Shown in pieces: positions 56,326 to 64,000 of a stretch of 64,000 nucleotides of DNA. The stretch spans positions 1 to 64,000 of the forward strand of contig JAURKY010000008.1 of NCBI GenBank assembly GCA_030831475.1. The letters run 5' to 3'. Position 1 is the first letter of the stretch. The number at the start of each line of letters is the position of its first letter. The DNA comes from Burkholderiales bacterium. GTDB lineage: Bacteria > Pseudomonadota > Gammaproteobacteria > Burkholderiales > Methylophilaceae. The translations under genes and the position numbers were made by a program. The notes beneath the pieces were generated by a model. The model was not told the DNA's origin. It ran no database searches and was given only the letters and a program-made list of their open reading frames with translations.

Positions 56326-57166
56326 TAAAATATTGGGTCATGGCCATCGTGTTAAATGTGTCACCCACAAAAAATGGGGGTGAGTCATGTTTAAAAAAAA
56401 CTTTTTCTAACTCCTCTTTTCTTTGAGAAAAGTTATCTTTTATTTTACGAAGCATTTTCTTTCTTAAAAAGACCGTGGTGTCCTCTCCTGTTTCAGGGTC
56501 ATTGATATTGATAATTCCAAATTTTGGTAGGTTGTCATACTCGTTCTTGTCCCATAGGATGACAGGAATAATTCGATGTCGCTTAAGGTGACCTAGGGCA
56601 ATTTCAATATCCTCTGTAGGCATGTGAAAATCGGAGATCATAAATATCAGGGTCTTATCTTTTGGGATCACATGATGTAAATTTTTGATACCCAAATGAC
56701 TCGCTGAACGCGCATGATAGTGGCTCAACCTCTCAATTAATGCATCTGTTCGTTGGGGTCTATAGGATAGGGGTGCGACCCAATTTGAATCGATTCGGTC
56801 GTTAAATCCAATAAAGCCGATCGCATCACTTTTATTTAATACTGAGTTTGAGATGATGGCAGAAATCTCGGCAGCAAATTTAAACTTGCTTCGCGATTTC
56901 CCGTAATTCATACTTGCTGAAAGGTCCGTGGCAATAATCACGGGTGTCGCACTCCTTTGATTAAAGATACGGACATGAATTTGTTCCATAGGGTCTCGAA
57001 TGGTTTGGCGAATATCAATGCGCCTAGGATCAGGGTAGTCTAATAGATTTGCATGGCCTGCAAACTCTATACCCATGCCACGCTGATCACTCTTGTGCTG
57101 ACCGGGGTGGTAACCCCTAGATTTCCAGTTGATATGATAGTCAAAACTGTCGAGTATGGATTCCAT
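56306..57166 (-). CDS. mxaS: MxaS-like DUF58 protein
   Basis: DUF58 features (DYHINWKSRGYHPGQHKSDQRGMGIEFAGHANLLDYPDPRRIDIRQTI). Confidence 0.87.
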   Translation of the reverse strand: MESILDSFDYHINWKSRGYHPGQHKSDQRGMGIEFAGHANLLDYPDPRRIDIRQTIRDPMEQIHVRIFNQRSATPVIIATDLSASMNYGKSRSKFKFAAEISAIISNSVLNKSDAIGFIGFNDRIDSNWVAPLSYRPQRTDALIERLSHYHARSASHLGIKNLHHVIPKDKTLIFMISDFHMPTEDIEIALGHLKRHRIIPVILWDKNEYDNLPKFGIININDPETGEDTTVFLRKKMLRKIKDNFSQRKEELEKVFFKHDSPPFFVGDTFNTMAMTQYFNEYFHA

Positions 57167-58182
57167 TAAGGAGCGCTTACCTTGGTTAACATTTCATGCG
57201 TAAGTTCTCGAGCAATCTCAGTCCTTCTCAAATCATATACCGGATTAAATACCAGTCGATGCGCGATGGTCTCATGAAAGACTGCGTGAATATCTTCAGG
57301 AAGAACGGATGAGCGGTTATTTAGCCAGGCATTCACCCTTGCACACTTAATCATCATACTGATACCCCTTGGACTTGCTCCAGATATAATCAAGCGATTC
57401 ACATCAACACCACTGATTTTGATGTTATATACACCAGGGTGGCTCGAGGCTTTCCATAAATTAAGGGCATACGTTTCTAATTTCTTGGTAGCATCAATGT
57501 TATTCTGAATAGCCTCTGAGACATCATTCAGTTTGTTAAATTTTAATAAGTTTTCTTTAGCCTTTTCTATCAACTTATCAGCGTCATGGAAGCGCGTATC
57601 AAAAATTAGGTTGGTCATGATGGTATCATCTTGAGGAATACCAATCGGAATCTCCATCGTGAAGCGATCACGTGCAGCCGATGGGATTTCAAAGGTCTCT
57701 TCCTTTTCAACCTGATTTCGGTCAGCAAATACAACCAAATGTGGAAATTTAAATTCTTTGTTAAAAGCGGACAAAGTTTTTTCAGCCATGATCCTTAGCA
57801 TCAATGAGTGTACCTGAGGTCTGGCCCGGTTAATTTCATTGAAAAAGAAAATAGATAAATTTTCCCCGGACTTTAAGACAGGACCACTGTCAACATGTGG
57901 CTTACCATCCTCTCCTAAGTAGGTATGGTAGATCAGATCGTTAGGCATCAAGTCAATGGTGCCTTCAATACGTTCATAGCCACCCCCGATACATCGAGCA
58001 AACGCTTTTAGAATGGTGGTCTTACCTACACCCACATCACCTTCTAGGAGGACATGACCTCTCGCAAAGATGGATGTGGTGATTAAACGGATAACATGAT
58101 TTTGACCTACGATAACTTTGTTAACTTGATCCTCAAGTGCGAGTGCAAGTTTTCTCCATTCGGCCAGATTTTGGTCGCTCAT
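57166..58182 (-). CDS. mxaR: MoxR-family AAA ATPase
   Basis: LLEGDVGVGKTTILKAFA Walker A; FNEINRARPQVHSLML. Confidence 0.9.
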   Translation of the reverse strand: MSDQNLAEWRKLALALEDQVNKVIVGQNHVIRLITTSIFARGHVLLEGDVGVGKTTILKAFARCIGGGYERIEGTIDLMPNDLIYHTYLGEDGKPHVDSGPVLKSGENLSIFFFNEINRARPQVHSLMLRIMAEKTLSAFNKEFKFPHLVVFADRNQVEKEETFEIPSAARDRFTMEIPIGIPQDDTIMTNLIFDTRFHDADKLIEKAKENLLKFNKLNDVSEAIQNNIDATKKLETYALNLWKASSHPGVYNIKISGVDVNRLIISGASPRGISMMIKCARVNAWLNNRSSVLPEDIHAVFHETIAHRLVFNPVYDLRRTEIARELTHEMLTKVSAP

Positions 58183-58276
58183 TATGATATATTCCTAGTA
58201 AATTAATAGTTAAGACTAATTCAATGACTATAAATTAGAATTAAATTGACGTAAACATCATTTATAAATTCATTTT

Positions 58277-58792
58277 ATGACAAAACAATCAAGTTACACA
58301 AAAGAAGAGTTAATTTCCTGTGGCCGTGGCGAACTGTTTGGTGATGGTAATGCGCAATTACCCTTGCCGCCGATGCTCATGTTTGATCGAATTACCAGTA
58401 TCACGGAAGAGGGTGGGAAGTATGGCAATGGGCAAATGATCGCAGAACTCGATGTTGACAAAGACCTTTGGTTTTTTGGTTGTCATTTCGAGGGCGATCC
58501 TGTGATGCCTGGTTGCCTTGGCCTTGATGCCATGTGGCAGTTGCTGGGATTCTATCTTGCTTGGAAAGGTGGCATTGGCAGAGGACGTGCCTTGGGGAGT
58601 AATGAAGTGAAATTTACTGGCCAAGTGTTACCCACTGCTAAAAAAATCCAATACACAATTGATCTTAAAAGAGTCATTATGAGAAAATTAGTCATGGGAA
58701 TTGCTGACGCGATGATGGCGGTTGATGGCAGAACTATCTACCAAGCCTCTGATTTAAAGGTGGGTTTATTTACACGAACAGATAATTTTTAA
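58277..58792 (+). CDS. fabA: 3-hydroxydecanoyl-ACP dehydratase
   Basis: [25 protein letters not shown]. Confidence 0.97.
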   Translation: MTKQSSYTKEELISCGRGELFGDGNAQLPLPPMLMFDRITSITEEGGKYGNGQMIAELDVDKDLWFFGCHFEGDPVMPGCLGLDAMWQLLGFYLAWKGGIGRGRALGSNEVKFTGQVLPTAKKIQYTIDLKRVIMRKLVMGIADAMMAVDGRTIYQASDLKVGLFTRTDNF

Positions 58793-58809
58793 AGAAGCGA
58801 GAATTTATT

Positions 58810-60039
58810 TTGAAGAGAGTAGTTGTTACTGGAATTGGCATAGTTTCAAGCTTGGGTAATAATGTCAGCGAGGTTGAGAAAAGTCTTTTTGAAGGTAAGT
58901 CAGGCATCACATTTCAACCCGAGTACGCTGAAAAAGGCCTTCGATGTCAGGTTGCCGGATCAGTCAATATCAATGTTGAGGAACTCATTGATCGTAAACT
59001 TCTTCGTTTCATGGCCAAGGGCCATGCCTACGCATGGATTGCACTTCAAGAAGCTATTAAGCATGCCCAACTGGATGAGGACCTAATTTCAAATCCTCGT
59101 ACAGGAATCATTGTGGGTGCGGGAGGCACCTCCACCGAGAGTATGTTGATGGGCACAGATACCCTAAAAGAAAAGGGTATCAGGCGCGTGGGTCCTTACA
59201 TGGTGACAAAAACCATGTCGTCTGGCGTGGTGGCGTGTCTTGCCACAGGCGCTAAAATTAAGGGCGTGAATTACAGTATTAGTTCAGCCTGCTCAACGAG
59301 CGCACACTGCATCGGAAATGCTTATGAGCTCATTCAGTTAGGTAAGCAAGATATTGTCTTTGCAGGGGGCGCTGAGGAAGAGCACTGGACGATGAGTTAT
59401 CTCTTTGATGCGATGGGAGCCATGTCATCAAAATTTAATGATCAGCCTGAAAAAGCCTCTAGAACTTTTGATGTTGATCGTGATGGTTTTGTCATTTCTG
59501 GAGGTGGCAGTATTTTGGTCCTTGAAGAGTATGAACACGCTAAAAATCGAGGAGCAAAAATTTATGCGGAGGTGGTTGGCTACGGGGCAACCTCTGATGG
59601 ATTTGATATGGTAGCACCCAGTGGAGAGGGAGCAGAGCGTTGCATGTTGATGGCGCTCAATGAGAGTAAGTTTGACCAAGTTGACTACGTTAATACCCAT
59701 GGTACCAGCACACCTGTGGGTGATGTTAAAGAACTTGAGGCGCTCAAGAATGTGTTTAGCTCTGGAAAGTTTGGGCCGATACCTAACATCGCATCCACCA
59801 AATCACTTTCTGGACATGCGTTAGGCGCTGCAGGCTCGAACGAGGCTGTCTACTCATTAATTATGATGGATAAAGGATTTATCGCACCATCGATTAATAT
59901 CGACCAGCTTGATCCTGCTGCCGAGGGATTACCGATTGTACAAACCAGAAAAGATGTTCAGATTGAAACTGCGATGTCGAATAGTTTTGGGTTCGGTGGC
60001 ACCAACGCAACCCTGATTTTTTCGACAAAAAATCTATAA
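58810..60039 (+). CDS. fabB: beta-ketoacyl-ACP synthase I
   Basis: [43 protein letters not shown]. Confidence 0.97.
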   Translation: MKRVVVTGIGIVSSLGNNVSEVEKSLFEGKSGITFQPEYAEKGLRCQVAGSVNINVEELIDRKLLRFMAKGHAYAWIALQEAIKHAQLDEDLISNPRTGIIVGAGGTSTESMLMGTDTLKEKGIRRVGPYMVTKTMSSGVVACLATGAKIKGVNYSISSACSTSAHCIGNAYELIQLGKQDIVFAGGAEEEHWTMSYLFDAMGAMSSKFNDQPEKASRTFDVDRDGFVISGGGSILVLEEYEHAKNRGAKIYAEVVGYGATSDGFDMVAPSGEGAERCMLMALNESKFDQVDYVNTHGTSTPVGDVKELEALKNVFSSGKFGPIPNIASTKSLSGHALGAAGSNEAVYSLIMMDKGFIAPSINIDQLDPAAEGLPIVQTRKDVQIETAMSNSFGFGGTNATLIFSTKNL

Positions 60040-60396
60040 CTCTAAAATTACAATCATCACCACGTTTCTTTGCTCACTCATCAAGATATTAAACGTACGG
60101 CAAGCGGCATCAAAACGCATTTGTTCAACAGCAATCTGATTCTGAATAAAGTTTTTGTGTTGCGAGACATCAAGTTTAAAATTTGATTTAACCCCGATAA
60201 GTAAGATTTCAGGTTTGAGTTTTACAATCTTTTTAAAATGTATTTTTTCTAAATCATCTATATTTACAATCAAATCAATTTGATTTTGATACACAACAAT
60301 GTTTTGTTTAAAAGTTTGATTATTTACGGCAATGGAATTTTCATCATAGTGTGTGATGAGGTTTAACACATCTGAAGTAAATTGATGAAATTCCAT
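60034..60396 (-). CDS. Mth938-like/DUF498 protein
   Basis: 120-aa ORF with [14 protein letters not shown] pattern. Confidence 0.65.
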   Translation of the reverse strand: MEFHQFTSDVLNLITHYDENSIAVNNQTFKQNIVVYQNQIDLIVNIDDLEKIHFKKIVKLKPEILLIGVKSNFKLDVSQHKNFIQNQIAVEQMRFDAACRTFNILMSEQRNVVMIVILEL

Positions 60397-60487
60397 AGTT
60401 TTTTTAGTGTTTTAGATCCTTTGTGATTGGCTTAATTTTAATTGAAAGGTAAGATAATACATAATCTTTAACCGGTTTTTTAATATT

Positions 60488-61704
60488 TTGAAATCTGTCT
60501 TAAAATCCAAAAAATTAGATAACGTATGTTATGACATACGTGGCCCTGTCCTGTCTCATGCAAAGAGGATGGAGGAAGAAGGCCATAAAATCATTAAATT
60601 GAATATTGGTAATCCTGCAGCATTTGGTTTTGAAGCACCCGACGAGATCACACAGGATGTGATTAGAAATATGAATAAAGCTTCAGGTTACACAGAGAGC
60701 CATGGTTTTTTTGAGCCAAGAAAAGCCATCATGCACTACACCCAGCAAAAAAAATAAATAATGTGGATGTGGATGACATCATCATCGGCAATGGTGTATC
60801 CGAGCTAATTGTTATGGTCATGCAGGGTTTAATCAATAATGATGATGAGGTGATTATCCCTAAACCGGATTATCCCCTATGGACTGCGGCAGTCACACTG
60901 GCTGGCGGCAAGCCTGTTCACTATGTATGCGATGAGAGCTCAGATTGGTTTCCTGATCTAAAAGATATTGAGTCTAAGATTACACCCAAGACACGCGCAC
61001 TTGTTTTAATCAATCCAAATAACCCGACAGGGGCTCTTTATTCGAATGAATTATTAGAGGGTTTCATCGAAATTGCACGTAAACATAACTTGATTATTTT
61101 TGCTGATGAAATTTATGACAAGGTTATCTATGACGGCCAAAAGCATACCTCAATTGCATCGCTTGCTGATGATGTTTTGTTTGTTACCTTAAATGGTCTT
61201 TCAAAGAATTACAGGGCTTGCGGCTATCGTGCTGGCTGGCTCGTCGTTTCAGGCGCAAAAGATAAAGCTAAAGATTACCTTGAAGGCCTGAACATGCTAG
61301 CCTCAATGAGGTTATGCTCAAACGTTCCAGGTCAGCTGGCAATTCAGACTGCACTCGGAGGTTATCAGAGTATTGATGATTTAGTATCTCCTGAGGGAAG
61401 GTTATTTAGGCAAAGGGAGATAGCTTATGAGGAGCTTACAAAGATTCCTGGTGTCTCTTGTGTCAAGCCTAAGGCTGCCATGTATTTATTTGCTCACTTA
61501 GATCCTAAACAATTTAAGATTGATGACGATCAAAAATTTATTCTTGATCTTTTGGTTGAACAAAAAGTTTTAGTGGTCCAAGGTTCAGGCTTTAATTGGC
61601 ATGATAAAAATCATTTAAGGATAGTGTTTTTACCTGCTGAGGATGAATTAAAAGAAGCGATTTCAAGAATTGGACATTTTTTAGATCAAAGAAGAGGAAA
61701 TTAA
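60488..61704 (+). pseudogene. alaA: alanine aminotransferase AlaA, split by a frameshift at an A8 tract
   Basis: N-part 60488-60757 (KKLDNVCYDIRGPVLSHAKRMEEEGHKIIKLNIGNPAAFGF) and C-part from about 60763 (VDVDDIIIGNGVSELI...) are contiguous AlaA in different frames; one extra A restores ...QKKINNVDVDDI. Confidence 0.85.
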
Positions 61705-61711
61705 CTATCTT

Positions 61712-63016
61712 ATGAAGGTTGGTTTAATTGGTATTGGTACAGTAGGGGGAGGAACTTATAAAGTCCTCACCGAGAACGCAAAAGAGATTTTAAAGAAGAC
61801 GGGTATCTCCATTGATATTGCCCGTGTTGCCGATAAAAATTTAGCACTGGCTAAGAAGGTCGTGGGCGATGAAAATAAAATCACTGACGATGCTTTTGAT
61901 ATCGTTAACGATAAAGAGATAGATCTAGTTATTGAATTAATAGGCGGTACCGGAATTGCAAAAGAGCTTGTGGAGACTGCATTAGCTAATAAGAAACATG
62001 TAGTCACAGCGAATAAAGCACTCATTGCTATGCATGGTGAGGAGCTTGTTGAGCTGGCTGAAAAAAATAAAGTTATCTTGGCTTACGAGGCCTCCGTTGC
62101 TGGAGGTATTCCGATCATTAAGGCGATTCGCGAAGGATTGGCTGCAAATCAAATCGAGTGGATTGCTGGCATCATTAACGGCACCACCAACTACATCCTC
62201 TCAGAAATGAGAGAGAATAATTTGACTTTTGATGTTGCGCTCAAACAGGCACAAGAGCTTGGTTACGCAGAAGCTGATCCAACTTTCGATGTTGAGGGTG
62301 TAGATGCAGCTCATAAAGTCACCATCATGGCCTCCATTGCCTTTGGGATTCCTGTGAATTTTGAGGGCGCTTATGTTGAAGGTATCAGCCAATTACAACA
62401 AAAAGATATTGCTTACGCTGAAGAACTTGGCTACCGAATCAAGCTCTTGGCCATCACGAAAGCTCATAGCGATGCTGTTGAGATTAGAGTTCATCCAACA
62501 TTAATTCCTGAGAAACGATTAGTGGCTAATGTGAACGGACCCATGAATGCAGTTCTTGTTAAAGGCAATATGGTGGGACCTACGCTCTACTATGGTGCAG
62601 GTGCAGGTGCTGAACCCACGGCAAGTGCTGTTGTTGCTGATGTGATTGATATTGTGAGGCAATGTAAACATGGACATGGTGCCATGATTCCGACCCTTGG
62701 ATTTACAAAAGAAAATATCAAGAAAAAGAAGTTACTTACTATAGAGGAGGTTGAGTCTGAATTTTACTTGCGCCTTAGCATGAAGAATAAAACAGGACTG
62801 TTAGCTAACATTACAAATATCTTTGCTGATAAGGGTGTGTCAATAGATGCCATGGTCCACAAGGAGATTCAAGACAATAATTTAGACCCTGACATATTTC
62901 TGGTCACCTCAAAAGTTAAGGAGCAGACTATCAATGAAATTATTTCAAAAATAGAGTCTCTCCCGGAAAATAAAGATAAAATTATAAAAATTAGAATAGA
63001 AGAATTAAACAAGTAA
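61712..63016 (+). CDS. hom: homoserine dehydrogenase
   Basis: GLIGIGTVGGGTYKVL, VTANKALIA, GIINGTTNYILSEM, C-terminal ACT. Confidence 0.97.
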   Translation: MKVGLIGIGTVGGGTYKVLTENAKEILKKTGISIDIARVADKNLALAKKVVGDENKITDDAFDIVNDKEIDLVIELIGGTGIAKELVETALANKKHVVTANKALIAMHGEELVELAEKNKVILAYEASVAGGIPIIKAIREGLAANQIEWIAGIINGTTNYILSEMRENNLTFDVALKQAQELGYAEADPTFDVEGVDAAHKVTIMASIAFGIPVNFEGAYVEGISQLQQKDIAYAEELGYRIKLLAITKAHSDAVEIRVHPTLIPEKRLVANVNGPMNAVLVKGNMVGPTLYYGAGAGAEPTASAVVADVIDIVRQCKHGHGAMIPTLGFTKENIKKKKLLTIEEVESEFYLRLSMKNKTGLLANITNIFADKGVSIDAMVHKEIQDNNLDPDIFLVTSKVKEQTINEIISKIESLPENKDKIIKIRIEELNK

Positions 63017-64000
63017 TGAAATATATTTCCACACGTGGGAATTCTCCCGCACTCTCGTTTTCAGAAGTTTTACTTACAGGTCTGGCTCCCGATGGAGGCC
63101 TCTATCTTCCAGAGTCTTATCCTAAGGTAAGTGATGAGGAATTAACTGAGCTTAGAATGCTGAGTTATCCTGAGCTGGCATTTAATATCTTTAAGAGATT
63201 TGTTGATGATATTCCAGAGGCTGATCTAAAAAAGATCGTCGATAACACCTACAGGGCAGATGTCTATCGTTATGCACGAAAAAACCAAGACCCTCGTGAT
63301 ATCACACCGACGCTTAAGATCAATGAGAATCTCTATTTACTCTCGCTCTCCAATGGCCCAACGCTTGCATTTAAAGATATCGCCATGCAGTTTTTAGGCC
63401 ATATGTTTGAATACATATTGAAGAAAAATAATACTGAGTTAAATATCTTGGGTGCCACATCGGGTGATACAGGGTCGGCTGCCGAGTATGCGATGAGAGG
63501 TAAGCAAGGCATTAAAGTATTTATGCTATCGCCCTACAAAAAGATGAGTGCGTTTCAGACGGCACAAATGTTTAGCTTGCAGGATGAGAATATTTTTAAT
63601 ATCGCTGTTAAGGGAGTCTTTGATGACTGCCAAGATATCGTTAAAGCGGTCTCAAATGATCTTGATTTTAAGAAAAAAAATAAGATCGGTGCGGTTAATT
63701 CAATCAATTGGGGCCGTATATTAGCCCAAATCGTATATTACTTTAAAGGCTACCTTGATTTAACTAAAAATAATTCAGAAGTGATTGATGTGACCGTACC
63801 TACAGGTAACTTTGGCAATATCTGTGCAGGCCACATTGCAAGAATGATGGGACTTCCTATTCGCAGGTTGGTGGTTGCCACCAATGAAAATGATGTCTTG
63901 GACGAGTTCTTTAAGACCGGAAACTATGCGCCCAGACCCTCGGATAAAACCTTTCACACCTCCAGCCCGTCGATGGATATCTCTAAAGCATCTAACTTCG
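63016..64000 (+). CDS. thrC: threonine synthase (3' truncated by window edge)
   Basis: ATG overlaps hom stop; MKYISTRGNSPALSFSEVLLTGLAPDGGLYLPE, PTLAFKDIAMQFLG, TSGDTGSAAEYA. Confidence 0.96.
   Translation, partial: MKYISTRGNSPALSFSEVLLTGLAPDGGLYLPESYPKVSDEELTELRMLSYPELAFNIFKRFVDDIPEADLKKIVDNTYRADVYRYARKNQDPRDITPTLKINENLYLLSLSNGPTLAFKDIAMQFLGHMFEYILKKNNTELNILGATSGDTGSAAEYAMRGKQGIKVFMLSPYKKMSAFQTAQMFSLQDENIFNIAVKGVFDDCQDIVKAVSNDLDFKKKNKIGAVNSINWGRILAQIVYYFKGYLDLTKNNSEVIDVTVPTGNFGNICAGHIARMMGLPIRRLVVATNENDVLDEFFKTGNYAPRPSDKTFHTSSPSMDISKASNF

Overview
AT-rich bacterial chromosome segment, most likely a streamlined betaproteobacterial methylotroph (Methylophilaceae-like; taxonomy inferred from gene content, not searched). 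Most of the window is compactly packed core genes: tRNA-Leu(TAA), recJ, tpiA, secG, tRNA-Leu(GAG), a complete nuoA-N complex I operon, thrS-infC-rpmI-rplT-pheST-ihfA-merR, clpB, glyA-nrdR-ribD, mtnA plus a class II aldolase, pyrG-kdsA-eno-ftsB, a CIO-type cytochrome bd, fabAB, alaA, hom and partial thrC. Two blocks point to quinoprotein methanol oxidation. One is a minus-strand mxaRSACKL-like cluster (about 52.8-58.2 kb) with no methanol dehydrogenase structural genes beside it. The other is an accessory block (about 33.7-38.2 kb) of small exported proteins around two unannotated, tandem pqqA-like genes (23 codons each). Between the two pqqA genes lies either a 31-codon Cys-rich ORF or a long imperfect hairpin, and no pqqBCDE is nearby. 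This pqqA locus is the best candidate for something undescribed. Other points of interest are non-canonical starts for infC and the MerR gene, a poly-A frameshift splitting alaA, a DnaA-box-like dyad upstream of mtnA, and an unannotated 32-aa membrane protein after cydB.
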